This document shows positions 10,325 to 22,399 of a DNA stretch of 64,000 nucleotides, piece by piece. The notes below the pieces were generated by a model that worked only from the letters and a program-made list of their open reading frames with translations, did no database searches and was not told where the DNA came from. The stretch is from positions 147,453,088-147,517,087 of the forward strand of contig CM077116.1 in NCBI GenBank assembly GCA_039619475.1. Direction: 5' to 3'. A program made the position numbers and the translations under genes. The stretch comes from Icerya purchasi. Its lineage: Eukaryota > Arthropoda > Insecta > Hemiptera > Monophlebidae. Each line of letters starts with the position of its first letter. The stretch's first letter is position 1.

Positions 10325-12755
10325 GGTAGTATTATTTACGAGGGAATGCTAAAGTTCAATAAATTTCAAAAAAATTTAGCGAGTATACACGGAATATCAT
10401 AACTAATTGGAAGCTTACGAGACAATAAATTATACAAATGCATTTAGCTGGAATATTCATACTGAGAAATAGAAAAACATAATACTCGCAATCAAAAGTG
10501 AATTAAAGGTAGAGCAACTTTCAAAAGTACCACATGTACAAATAAAAGATATATAATAATAATAATAGAGAATAACATTTTAATAATTAGACAATTCAAA
10601 AAATATATTAGCTTTTCAAAATTTTGGAAAAGTTTGAAAGGGTGTGAGGATAAGTCATGACGGAATAACGAAAAGAAGTTTTTTTCCAACAATTAAACAG
10701 AGATTTGTACTGTACTCTAAACTTTTACAATGTACAATTCATATCCATGGACATTTTAAAATCTATTTGAAAAGATTTAATATAACGAAAACGGATAATT
10801 GAATTAGATGCAATGAGCAGGATTACAGCATATCCGGAATAGAGGTAATATTTTAAATACAGAAATAGTGGAAGATTACAGAGAATTGATACGTAAAAAA
10901 AGAAGAAAACGTTTAATGAATTGGCCAAAAAGGAATCGTAATAATATAAAGACTAAATAGTAAGTTATATTAAAACTGAAGTATATATTAAGATAAAAAT
11001 TAAAGATTGTAAAATGTGGAGTGGAGGAATCCAAACCTTAATTGGATGGTTTCTAGCTTCAACAAATGTGCTCATTATTGATAATATTTTGCTTGTTTTT
11101 TTTAAATTTTTTTCTCGCTTTTTCCTTTTTTTTTTTTTTTTTTTTTGTCCTCATTTCGGATACTACCGATGAGGCAAGTTTATTTAATAAGTTTCATTAC
11201 ATACAGTTACATGACAACAAAATTAATGTGCCCCATCCAATTAAGTTTATTAGGTCACATTAATTCTGTTTTACAAAGTGTAAATATAATTCTTAATAGT
11301 AAATAGTACCTTAATATAAATGAATATTATTTTTACGATTTTTCACCGATGATAGTTAAATAAAAGACAAATGTTTCATCTCCGATTCTTTTAAGGAAAT
11401 CGTTATCAATTTACGCGTCAATTCAGTTCTTGTTACTGATTTTACATATCATTCGAATAACTAGAATTTTTAATTACCTTACATTTTACGATAGTATTAT
11501 AAACGGGAGATTTCGTTTGTCGCCTCTCTCCGCCGCAGGCCCGAGAAAAATTGTAAACACCCTTCTGCGACCATCAGTGCTGAAAACCCACACGTTTTTG
11601 TTCATGTTGCACAAATTTTACCACTACACCACAACACAAATTAAAGGTGCTTTGTGGGGTTTTTAAGCTATGTGAATATAATAAATTAAAAATTGATTTT
11701 TTTAAATTATTCAATTTTTTTTGAGTAATTTTTTCGTTTAATATACTTCACTTTGGAATAAAATCGGTCTTCCGAATGGACGAGGTAAATAAATATAATA
11801 CAGAATTTATTGCACATTTTTGCCTAAACGGCTATCCGTAACATCCGCTATATGCTGCTTCTAAAAATTTGAATTACTCGCGTAAATTAATAATTTCTAT
11901 GCTAATATTTTACACGATTCATTGTCTTGCATCGAGCTGCAACATTTCATCGAAATTGGTAATTCCAACACCGTGACCTGTTCTTGTTAATATTTGCAAG
12001 TACTCGTTGATATTTAGCTGCCATTATCGCTTCGATGCAATATTTGTTTCCGAATTGCAGGATCATTTGACTATCGATAAAAGCTGCAGCAACATCCTTT
12101 ATTGTACTCCGAATGCTTGATTGCTTTACTCAATATGGCGCTAGACCGAAATATGAGCAGTAGATAATATTCATTCGCGAAAAAACGTTCTAGTTATATG
12201 CCGTTCATGTCGAACTCGTCAAAAACTTATCTTACATTAAAGAAAAATACGAAAATAACAAAGAATATCCTAATTCGTTCTACTTGTATGTTTCGAACAA
12301 TGGGGGCGGCCTTTCTTTTCGGCATATGGTGATCATTTTTCTCGAATAATTTACCTGCAGTAAATAAACAATCGTTAAATTCACGAGTATCTCAACTCAA
12401 ACAGCTCGTCGCTTATCGAAAAATAAACGCCTAAAGTAAGTAGAAAGAAAAGTAAACAAAATTATAACCATCCTTCGGCAAATGTGCTTTTCACTCATAA
12501 GCACAGTAGCTATCTGCGCGAATATGTTCAAGTTTTTGTTGCTCAATGGAAAATATACATAATTTCGAAAAGGGACGGTGCCGCGGCATTTAATCTAGTC
12601 ATTAATAATGCTGCTCTTCACGAAGAACACGAAAGCAATATCCAATGAAACGGCATAAGTAGTTTCTTCGAGCGTCCATACCATCCAACGCGAGTTATTT
12701 TTAAATGAATTTACTGGTTAGTTGGTTCCCCACCTTAGTTGGCTCTCCCCCTCAG
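10325..12755. other. No recognisable gene
   Basis: AT-rich sequence. The only structure noted is a 13-bp perfect inverted repeat with arms at 11037-11049 and 11234-11246. All frames are short and lack recognisable motifs. Confidence 0.4.
11037..11246. repeat. Possible small inverted-repeat element (MITE-like)
   Basis: CTTAATTGGATGG at the left and its exact complement at the right enclose 210 bp including a long T-run. The arms carry TTAA at their outer edges. No independent target duplication was seen, so a chance hairpin in AT-rich DNA cannot be excluded. Confidence 0.3.
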
Positions 12756-12947
12756 TTAGCCTGAAGTTCGTCGTAAATGTTTACGCAGATATTTATCCAA
12801 CACGCCGGTTTGATTGTAGAGCGGTATTCCGACCTGCGAGCAGAATGTCAGAAATTTCTGAATGCAGCGGCAGCCGCCTAGTAGGATAACTGACTGTTCA
12901 AAAGTTTGAATTCTCTCTGCAACGAATGTTATCAACATTTTTTCCAT
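12756..12947 (-). CDS. Possible small ORF or first exon of unknown function
   Basis: A 63-codon frame on the minus strand starting MEKMLITFVAERIQTFEQ and ending before 12756. I do not recognise it. It is less AT-rich than its surroundings and a TATAAA-like box lies about 50 bp upstream of the ATG (near 12996-13001, minus strand), a promoter-like arrangement. The frame has several Cys residues (GGCRCIQKFLTFC) but no clear signal peptide or known domain. It could equally be a chance frame. Confidence 0.2.
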   Translation of the reverse strand: MEKMLITFVAERIQTFEQSVILLGGCRCIQKFLTFCSQVGIPLYNQTGVLDKYLRKHLRRTSG

Positions 12948-13412
12948 AACGAAACGACGTAATTAATACGTGAACGATAGTGAGAGTGCGACGCTTTATA
13001 AATACGTCGAACTACGATTTTCGTCGTCTACAGTCGAGTGTAGGAATAAGTTTTTGGCTTTTAACTGATTAGCAGATTACTTCGGCAAAAGCCTAGAAGC
13101 AACAGTCGCAACTTCAGTCCGTACACGAATTTATTCTCGATTTCTGCGGATTAGAAACAACTCCATCGAGATTACAATAACAAAATACGACAGGCATTGC
13201 GGAATTAAAGATTTTTATGAAAATAATTAAAAACTTGCCAACACACAGAAGTCTAGTCTTTATTGATTAAAAATTGCAAAAAAAAAAAAAAACTAAAATT
13301 TTTAATTAATAAAAACTTTTTTACGTTTGGTGTTTCATAATTTTTAAAATATTATTTAAACAACTACTAGAAGATATGTTGAAGTTAAAATTGAAAACAT
13401 GTCGAGGATTTT
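12948..13412. other. No recognisable gene
   Basis: Contains only the TATA-like box mentioned for the preceding minus-strand frame and AT-rich sequence. Confidence 0.4.
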
Positions 13413-13418
13413 GTATTA

Positions 13419-13473
<55 letters not shown>

Positions 13474-13480
13474 CATTATT
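13413..13480. repeat. (ATT)n microsatellite
   Basis: Nearly pure ATT repeats. On the minus strand the LINE fragment runs directly into this tract after the LFNIY motif, so the microsatellite marks its 3' truncation point or grew from its tail. Confidence 0.9.
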
Positions 13481-13489
13481 TTTAGAGTA

Positions 13490-14235
13490 GATATTAAAAA
13501 GTGTAGGACTAAGACAGGAACCCTGTGGGAGCCCACGATAAACGCACCTGGAGGAGGAAAGGGAGGGAGAGGAAAGAAAGAGAGTTCTGCTCTGGAAGAG
13601 GTTGAGTATGAGAATGACGACGACGGGAGGGAGGGTAAGAGAAAATAGTTTGGAAGGCAGAGAGGGAAGATGCACATTATCAAAGGCAGAAGAGACGTCC
13701 ATGAAGGAGACAATAGTGAATTTCTTAGTTAGGAAAGACTTATAGACATCCGAAAGGAAATAACTAATGCAATCAACCGGTCCAAGCCCAGGGCAAAAAC
13801 CGAACATATTAGGAGGGACTAGATTATTGTGCTCCAGCCACCGCATGAGATGATTGTTAATCAAACCTTCAAAAAGTTTACGCAGACAAGAAGCCAGAGA
13901 AATGGGACGGAAAGAACACCGATTTCTTTTAGGAATAGGAATGACAATAAAGTCATTCCAGGATTTTGGAATAGAAACAGAAAGGAAAAAAGAATTAAAA
14001 ATATGGAGAAGGAAAAGCAGCGCGGCAGGAAAGAGATTTTTAAAAATAAGGAAACGTCCCGGCCAGGAGCAGACGAGGTGGATTTATTAAGAATGGATGC
14101 AAGCTCTAACGGAAACAGGAAGTGAGGCTCCGGGTCAACAGGAAGAGAAGGAAGAACAGTTTCTTCAAAAAAGGGGACATAGGTGGGATTAGATAATAAT
14201 ATGTATATTGCATGATTATATGGAGCTATGTACAT
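13490..14235 (-). pseudogene. Non-LTR reverse transcriptase remnant
   Basis: Minus-strand LINE RT core with at least one frameshift. In order of translation: ASILNKSTSSAPGRD (about 14105-14061) is the first RT block, WNDFIVIPIPKRN (about 13959-13921) the second, and FRPISLASCLRKLFEGLINN follows (about 13912-13853). MFGFCPGLGPVDCISYFLSD then leads into FMDVSSAFDNVHLPSLPSKL, which contains the first catalytic Asp, and RGLPQGSCLSPTLFNIY (about 13545-13495) is the PQG block. The catalytic xxDD box and everything after it are gone; the fragment stops at the (ATT)n tract. It could belong to the RNase H-bearing LINE family found elsewhere in the window, but no overlapping region proves it. Confidence 0.8.
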
Positions 14236-14826
14236 TTATTGTCAAATCAAATCAAATCAAATAAATATTTATTTATTATTATTATTATTATTTACAGGCA
14301 AAATAAGAAAAGCACAATATTGCACGATCAGTGGTCTAATACAAATTTGAAAAGTTATGAGTACTTATAACTCTATAAATGTAAACAAGAATTCTGAAAT
14401 AAATATCAAAAAAATACAGTCGATATTGGTAGCAAACTACAAAGGAAAAGGGAATGATAAACAAAAAGTATATAAAGACAAAAATAATACTTTCTGATTT
14501 TAAAATGATTATAATAAAATATGATAAACTGGTACTAAAATTTTACAAAATGAAATATATATACTAATACAAGGATAAGCACCATAACTAAATAAATAAA
14601 AATAATCATGTACTAAAACAGATATTCTTATTTTAAAAAAAAACAGACAATCATATATACATAAAATCAAATTAAAATCAACTACAGTCGAATCATCACT
14701 TATGTTTTCAATCTTAAACACCTAGATAATCAATAATCATACTACCAGCCATGCACAAACTAGTATGTTCTCATTATTATGCACTCATGATGGAACATGC
14801 AGACTGTGAAACACATTCACACAAAC

Positions 14827-14831
<5 letters not shown>

Positions 14832-14860
<29 letters not shown>
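14832..14860. repeat. (AT)n microsatellite
   Basis: Pure AT dinucleotide tract. Confidence 0.9.
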
Positions 14861-14863
<3 letters not shown>

Positions 14864-15423
14864 TACACATACAGAAACACACACGCGTATTTTTGCAAAA
14901 ATGCATAAGGCTATATTTTTATCTAAATGAGATTACAGGTGAAGTAGGTCTTATTTTGCTGGCCAGCAATTTACACATAATCTGATCACTGGTGTGAGCA
15001 GATGCCTTTGTGAATTTGATAATGTGGGAAAAAAAAGGATGTAATAAGTTTGTGAGAATCCGTTTTTTAATGAACGGTTCCACCGCAGTGACATAATAAA
15101 GTATAGATGTGTTTTTTTAATGTATAGTCTGTTCTTATTAGTACCGTATTATTATAACTGTGCTATCTATTACAACATTGTTTCACTAGTAAATCAATAT
15201 TTCTTTCCCAGTTTGTTTCATTAATTTTCCACATGCGACCAATTAGTGTAAAAGAAATTAAATTAATAAAACATTTATCGAAATTTACTGCAAACAAAAA
15301 AAAAAATAAATTAATAACCGGCCAGTACTTAATCCGGTTAAATTATATTTAAATATAATTTCATCAAATTGCCATATTCAAAAATTACATTTACAAGTAT
15401 ATATATTATGTATTGCCTATATG

Positions 15424-15446
15424 TATATATATATATATATATATAC
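15424..15446. repeat. (AT)n microsatellite
   Basis: Pure AT dinucleotide tract. Confidence 0.9.
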
Positions 15447-16815
15447 ACTATACACATAGACATTATTTTATTTCATTAATTTATTAATTTTTTTTTTTTC
15501 ATTTATTCCTATTTAATAAATAAATTGCAAGACTTATTAGTGGCCAAATTGTTATGCGCCGGGCCGTATATAAGAATCCAAAAAATAAATATGTTGTTAT
15601 TTACATAATAATAGTTCTCGGCTGAATTCAGATTCTTTCTGTTGAATACGTACTGTTGAGAAATGTTACATTCTGTGTTGCGCATGAGCTGATTTTACTG
15701 GTTCGTTTTTATTGTAAAACATTTTAAATATTCTTCTTATTTCCCTGCCGGTGTGTTCAATGTAAGATCTATATCCGAGTAATTAAATTTCGTAAACGCC
15801 ACTCTTTCCGTCTGTTTACGAATATTATTTCATTTTGTTGACTAATTAACTAAATACAATGCATATAATAACTGAGATAATTCGAATTTTTCAATTCTTC
15901 CTCGAATAAATAGAGTGAGTTGTACCTTTTAATATGCTGTTTACCTTTTACTAATTTCGAGCAGCCAAGAATGTAGCATTGTTTTCTCATTTTGTTATTT
16001 AAAGAAAAAAAAAACATTTCAGCTTGTAACTCTACTTTCAGAGTGTGATTGTACATGTAAAGAATTCATCATATGGTAAAATGACGGTATATATTTTAAA
16101 CGGTCGCAAAAGAAACGCAAGATAAAGTCGTTATAAAAAGAAAGAAAAAGAATCGTTAAAAATTACTTTTTTATCTCTTAAAATATTTAGTAGTTTTGAT
16201 AACTGTAAATTCTTGTTGTTAAAATAAATTAAATGAATTTACGAAAGGTTACTTAAAACATGCGTATACGAATGATTGAAGAATATTTCTGGTGAACGAT
16301 GGTGATGGCAGTTTATTTTTGACCGAAATTTCAATTCGTTCATTTTTCATGTTATTCTTAACGTTCGAATTAACATAAACTATGAAATAATAGCTAACAT
16401 GAACGAACTAGAATATTCTAGTTATAACAACATATCGATAATTTTGCAAAAAAAAAATTAAGCGGAGAAAAGAGAAAATTTGTGGTTCATCTGACCACAC
16501 CGAAATTTAACTAAACTTTCAAAATATTAATTAAAACTTTATATTAAATTACTTATTAAATTTTTAAAATTTTGAAGTTTTATTTAATTCTCCGTAAAGG
16601 ACAGATTGAAATAATCGAATTCGTTCATAAAATGAACCAAAATGTAACGATGTACATGTATGTAATTTTGTATATAAAAAAAAAGAAAGCAAAACGAACC
16701 GGTGTGTTGGCATTGTAAATTTTATAATGTTAGAAAAAAAATGATCTCTTATGCTCAAGCCCGTAGACAAGAGGGATGGAATGAGCTAGCGCAGCTGACA
16801 ATGAGTAAATTATAG

Positions 16816-16856
16816 TTTAGATTGGCGCAAAATAGAATGAGCCGAAACGAGCAATG
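16816..16856. repeat. Dispersed short repeat, copy 1
   Basis: A roughly 40-bp segment is similar to 43760-43800; both contain a TTAGA(T/C)TGGC start and an AAACGAG block. It may come from the 3' region of a shared LINE. The identity is visible by eye, but the family is not known. Confidence 0.4.
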
Positions 16857-19689
16857 CAGGCCTTCATTGTTGTTGGGGTAGAAATTGATGCTAACGTAGT
16901 AATAAATAATAACTCAAAGTCATCATCATTTAATAAAACTTTGTCATCATTGTAAAGTCTTCGAACTGGAAGCATTATATATATATGCATGCCTTTCTGT
17001 GTAGGAAGGGTTAAAGTGGAAAATCTGCAAATTAAGGAAAGGAAAATATTAAGAAAAGTTTTCAAAGACCAATAAAAGAGAACAATGAATACTGAATATA
17101 GAAGAAAAGAAATACGTACAAATTCTTGTGGGCACATGATGCATCTAAACTGATGAAGTTTACAGAACAGAATATGCGTTTTCTTCTCATATATATATAA
17201 GAAAGAAATACATGGAATTTACAGAATTGGGTAAAGACTGAAACAAAATTTAAATTGAATGCGGTAGTATTGAGTTATATGCCTGCTTAAAAGGTTAAAC
17301 TGAATATAAACAGCGTGGTTTACAAAAAAAAAAAAAAAACGCGAATTAAATATAAAAAATTAGCCGAAGAAAGAAACAACATCGTAAGCGAATAACAGAA
17401 TCCTGGATTAGATAGAGATGGTGTGAGAGAGAAAAGAGGAAATCAGGATAATCAACCCGAAAAAACTGTTGAAGTGATCGTTTATGTTTCATCGTAGTTA
17501 AATGGTGTGTCGGCAAGCATTCGACAGAAATCGATCGCTGTCTTTATACGTTTTTCGAAAAATAAATTACTCAAAGTACGCAACAGTCAGATTCATGACT
17601 ATTACAGAATAATTACCAACATGAAGATTGGAGGATATCAAAAACAGTTTGTTATCAAAACCTAATAAACCGAGAATCTAGTTCTTATAGGTCGTTATTA
17701 TACAACTTTAATTAGATCTTTAAAAAACGTTGGTCACATAAATTAAAGAAATTTGATGGGAAAAAAAGGAAACAATGAATGAGTTCCTTACAAAATACCG
17801 TCAGCAGAATTAATACAATCTTTAACATGATGCGAACTATAAAAGCTTATAAAAATAAAAACAACATAGGAAATTATTATTAAAACGTTTGATGATACGA
17901 AGTTAAACTAATAGAAATACTACAAGAATTAGGATTAGATATTAATTTATTATAGTTCCTGAGGTAGTGCGAGGTGATCTAATATTAGGACTTTATTTGC
18001 GGAACATAGTTCAAGCACTTATAAGGTTACCTGCGCGAGTAAATAATTATTTAAATAATAGAAAAAAAAAAAAAAAAATTAAACGATTGTATTACCTGCG
18101 TATAACGAAAGTTCCAGAAAAATCCTTCATAAATAAGAGAAATAAAAAAGAGTCGATAGTTCCGCTTTAGGAATTTCAGAATTTAATAAAAAGATTCATT
18201 AAAAGAGTACTTCGATTATTACGTCACTAATAATTATTTTCTCGAATTAGTTAATGGGAATGTAATCGATCTTTTGCAAAACTAATTTTTTTTCTCCAAT
18301 TTTCTATTATTCTGTTGTTTTTTTTTTTAATTTTTGTCATATTGATAGGAATGCGGCAGAGTGATTGTTGACTACTATTTCTGCGAATTTGTATAAATTA
18401 TTTAAATCGAATTTGTCGGCCCGAACTTTTATTTTCGGATCAATGATGCGTTGCTGGAAAAACATTAAATACGTCGATGCCGCAACACTTATGGCCTATT
18501 CGGTGCATTATTGCATTCAGTTTGTACTGCAGATAGTAATCAACAGCAGTTACACACGTCGACGATCTTGCTATTCGCGCATTCAGTATATATTTCAAGT
18601 ATGTAAATACGGTGTGTTCTGGAAATCATCCGAATCGTCTGATAATCTAGACAAAACTTTGGCGTGTGTCGTTCGAATCGTCAACATGTGTTAACGAGTC
18701 AAATTGAAAATTAAGAACACTGCAGTTCCACAAGTAAATTATGTTCCTTATATTGACTCAGCGAAGCGTGTGCCCATTTGCCCAGCTCTATTCACGCTGC
18801 TTTTCACAGAATAATGCCACATTATTTACTGAAACAACAGACGCATACCTGAGAACGATTCTGCGATTCAATATTGGTTCATAGTTCGAAGTGGAAATTG
18901 TGTTCGGTCACCGCTGTACCATCATGAATGAGCGGACTTATCGCTTTTCTAGGAGCTCTTTCGTATTATTTTCTATATATAATAGGTTTAAACTTCCATT
19001 CTATTATAAACTATCATCAAAATTTTTTCATCGTTCTATAATGATTGTTGAAAAATCAATGATCATCACCCTCGTAAAAAGAGAAATGAGATTTATTTCT
19101 TTCGGTAAAAATGTGTTGAAAGTTTCCGAGTGAATTTACTTTTTTTTACCGTTTACAAATCGGGCCAAAGGAGTTGGTTTGTTTGATAAAAAGAACTTTT
19201 AATAGCGACCGAACCTATAACACACTTTCCTGCTACTTTCAGTTGTGAAGCTAACATACATTCTAGTCAAACAAAAAAATACAAATATTCCTAGAAGTGA
19301 GCCATTCAAAAGATTGTTCCGTAAACAAATGTTCCCACCATTTGGAAAATGTTCTTTTTTTCTTTTTTTTTTAACCCCAATTCCACAATTATGGATGGGG
19401 AAATATATTTATTATAATATGTGTGTTCAAAGTACAGGAAACTAATGCACCTAAAAATGATCGGTGCAAATATGAATGTGTAGCTTAAACAAAACGAAAT
19501 AAAGGTGATGTGTGCAGTAGTTCCCTCCAAGTTGTACTTAGAATAGGGGACGAGATGAAGAACATAGTCCCGTCACCGACCAAGTTGTTTGTAGCAACAA
19601 TGAAGAAAGGATAAAAGGACGAGCTTATAGAAGCAGAAACACGTAAATACACGGTGTTATACAAATATAAATTAAAATAATACATGGCG

Positions 19690-20520
19690 TAAATTAATTA
19701 TGCCGAAAAGGCTACGCTGCTCAAGCAGATCGACATCATCGGGTTAACGGTTGAATTAGTGTGTAGAGAAAGCTATTGATTACATAAAGTAAAGTTAAGG
19801 CGCACTGCTCCTTTAAGATTACTCCAGGAAGACCGCATGATTATTTTTATCAAGAGTAGGGGATGTATGGAATGAAGCCATATTATAAGCTTTACGAATG
19901 CCGTTGAAGGCAGGACATTCAAATAAAAAATGTTTAACATCATCAGTATCACCCGATGAACAAGGGAGCATCAGCAAGCTTAAACCTAAATAAATAGGAT
20001 TGGAACTTGCCATGCTCAGATAATACTTGTCTTGTTAAGTGAAAAAATTGATCTTCATATATTTAATTTTTAGACGTAATGAAACATCTGGCAGAAACTC
20101 AAAAGTTTTCCAGCCAGTGGGGTCGGTGTCCCATCGTCTTTGCCACTCGGAAATAATTAGCTAAACAACGAGTTTCTTAAAAAGTTTATTAGAAATAGGC
20201 TGGTGAATTCTTAGACAATTATTTCCGAGAAGGCTCACAATTGTTTCATAGAGTTTAGGTCACCAACCAACCTGTGTTCACTAATCATCGCCCTACCAAT
20301 GAGATACAAAACCCATTGGCGGGACACCGCAAATCACACAGGCTGCAGATGTTGTAGAAGTTTTATAAAGCGAGGCAAGACGTAAAAAGAATTTTCTTTG
20401 TTGAGGGTTAACCCTTGAAAGGATTATTTTATTAACATAGACAGCGGCACCATGGAAAATGTTAGCTAATGCCATATCGGGAAAAAAATAAAAGAGAAAC
20501 TCCAAGGGAAAAAATATGAA
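19690..20520 (-). pseudogene. LINE C-terminal remnant (R1-like)
   Basis: Minus-strand fragment of the post-RT part of an R1-type LINE polyprotein. ANIFHGAAVYVNKIILSR (about 20463-20410) is followed by VNPQQRKFFLRLASLYKTST and ACVICGVPPMGF. This matches the 'QR ... YRT.ST.A..V..G.PP' block typical of R1/R2-like RT thumbs. Further 3', CSSGDTDDVKHFLFECPAF (about 19966-19910) corresponds to the terminal C...C...H...C motif. The middle part is broken by frameshifts and a stop. The RT core and 5' half are absent. Confidence 0.75.
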
Positions 20521-21070
20521 GAGCGTTGTGTCGAAAAATTGAAATACTTCTAATTCCCTTTTTTATTTCAAAACGCAGTTTTTTGATCCAAAAACCCGAA
20601 AGAGACACTATTTTTGTAAAATAATTTCGGAAACCGCAATTCGATTTTTGAACGAAAAACCGGATTTGATCTGCGTTGCGGGAAGGCTCATTTACAAATT
20701 TACCGGCGGATATTAATTACATGTTGATGGATCGAAATGCAGATTATTTGCGGAACTCTCAGAAATTCCTTGAGAGGCGCTGCTTCCTGTTAAATTTAAA
20801 GGAATGAGAAGAGCGTGAAAATGCCTGACCAAAAAAACACTATCGAGAAAATTTCCGCGTGTCGAAGTACAACTGGAAAAACCGTTCGAAAGAGTATTGC
20901 TAGCTTTATCTTATTTCCTGTTTAGAAATTTAAGAAAAGAACTCACGCTAATCGAATAAAAGCAAAGAAAACGATTTACTTAAATCACGCAGTACGCTTA
21001 CAAAAAAAAATACATTAGCATTTAAAAATCAATGTGTAAACGAAAAAACATTTGCATTTAATTTCGGTAA
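20521..21070. other. No recognisable gene
   Basis: AT-rich spacer between a LINE remnant and the 1.06-kb repeat; nothing interpretable. Confidence 0.4.
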
Positions 21071-22130
21071 TTTTACGGGTTTTCCAATAAGGACATTACC
21101 CGAAGAAACCGGTTAAGAGGAAAAAGAAACTTTTATATTCTTACGCGTTTAAGGAAAGATATTAAAAATAATCCAAAGACAGGAATAACAAATGAAGAAG
21201 GACATGAGAATTACAAGGAGCACCGATAAGGAGAATAGGAATATCCAGTTTTAGTAGAAAAGAATAGAAGATTGCTGTTCAGCAGAGAAGGGCGCACACT
21301 CAAGTAAAAACGCGATCAGCATCACAAGGAAAGTATTTGGAAGACAGATGAAAGGACAATATGTAGTAGATGCAGATGAAAACTGAAAAACTTATATATA
21401 GAAGGTTAAAGCGAAGGCGACAAATAGCGAAGATTGTAGGACGTTTAAGAGAGAGCAAGTATCAACTATAGGCGAGGAGGAGAAGTTGACTAAATAGATT
21501 AGAAAATGAAGAAGAATATGAGCCGTAATTTGGAATAAACAAAATCTGCTCTTGGAAATGGCAGAACGGGGTAATGAATATGCACTATAATTCATTATAC
21601 TTAATGCCTAAAAGGCGTTCGCAGAGCAATAGATTCCGCATAGAAAATTAAGCAAAAGGAAGGAAGTTTAAAAGACCCAGTATCTGATTAAACGTAGGAC
21701 AAAATAAAAAGGCAGAACCCACTCTATTTGACTGTTTGAAACCGCCAGTCTAGATAGCAGTGTGTGTGTATGTGTGTGTGTAGGAAATAGAGAACCTAAA
21801 GCATAGAGAAGAATTCAGCTGTGGCAACGTGTTGAGGAACAGATTTAGAACAGAACGGTTAATAAAAGACATTTAATAAGATGTGAAGGTAATCGGAAAA
21901 ACTGAAATAAAAATAAGGAAGTGTTTATCACGACTATAAATAAATGGCGAAAATTGAAGAAGACGAACAGAAATATAAGGGGGATAAAATTGGAGTTTTG
22001 TTAAAGGAAATTCGTCATTTATGAAGGATTAGAGGAGTAAGAAATATATGAAAAGAAGGATAAACAGGCAGGCGCTTAATAAAAAAGCGGAAACGCAAAC
22101 AAAAGAGAGGAGGAATATGGGATTCAGCGA
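21071..22130. repeat. 1.06-kb direct repeat, copy 1
   Basis: This block is present again at 40941-42000 in the same orientation at a constant offset of 19,870 bp, with no indels. I count four substitutions (21083, 21161, 21180, 21483). It is purine-rich on the plus strand and includes a short GT tract near 21760-21781. No frame is open for long and both copies share the same stops. In this copy the block lies directly upstream of a decayed endonuclease-RT LINE, so it may be that element's 5' part. Homology weakens abruptly after 22130, although a diverged match seems to continue for about 30 bp. Confidence 0.9.
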
Positions 22131-22399
22131 GAATAGGCGAAACTAGCGTAGATATCAGAGCCCTAAAACAGAGGTGAAAGCAGATATTTTGAATCCGATT
22201 GCAGCAGTTAAGAACTCATTATTAATAAATGTCATATAAACGTCCGATAGAATCACAATCTAATGGACTGCCATTAAAAAAATGGAATTCAGATATAATT
22301 AGTCATTTTAATGGGAAAGGGGAGATTAGAGAGAAAATTATTAATATAATTCATTAGAATCATTAGAAGCAATTGGGATGAGTTGTTAATACAAATTTT

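Larger units (their letters stand above)
14236..19689. other. No recognisable gene; AT-rich with microsatellites
   Basis: Contains short CAAAT/ATT repeats (about 14238-14290), (AT)n tracts at 14832-14860 and 15424-15446, and a short segment at 16816-16856 resembling 43760-43800. Frames around 16817-17137 (minus) and 18365-18694 (plus) have no recognisable motif and were not called. Confidence 0.4.

Noticed and set aside
13376..13713. Long frames containing poly-Ile or poly-Asn
   Set aside because: Translations of the (ATT)n microsatellite. The minus-strand LINE RT motifs explain the rest.
18365..18694. 109-codon plus-strand frame
   Set aside because: No motif, AT-rich surroundings, and no splice or promoter signal that I could support.
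21392..21595. A 67-codon minus-strand frame conserved at 41262-41465
   Set aside because: Conservation comes from the whole 1.06-kb block being duplicated recently; there is no coding signature or motif.
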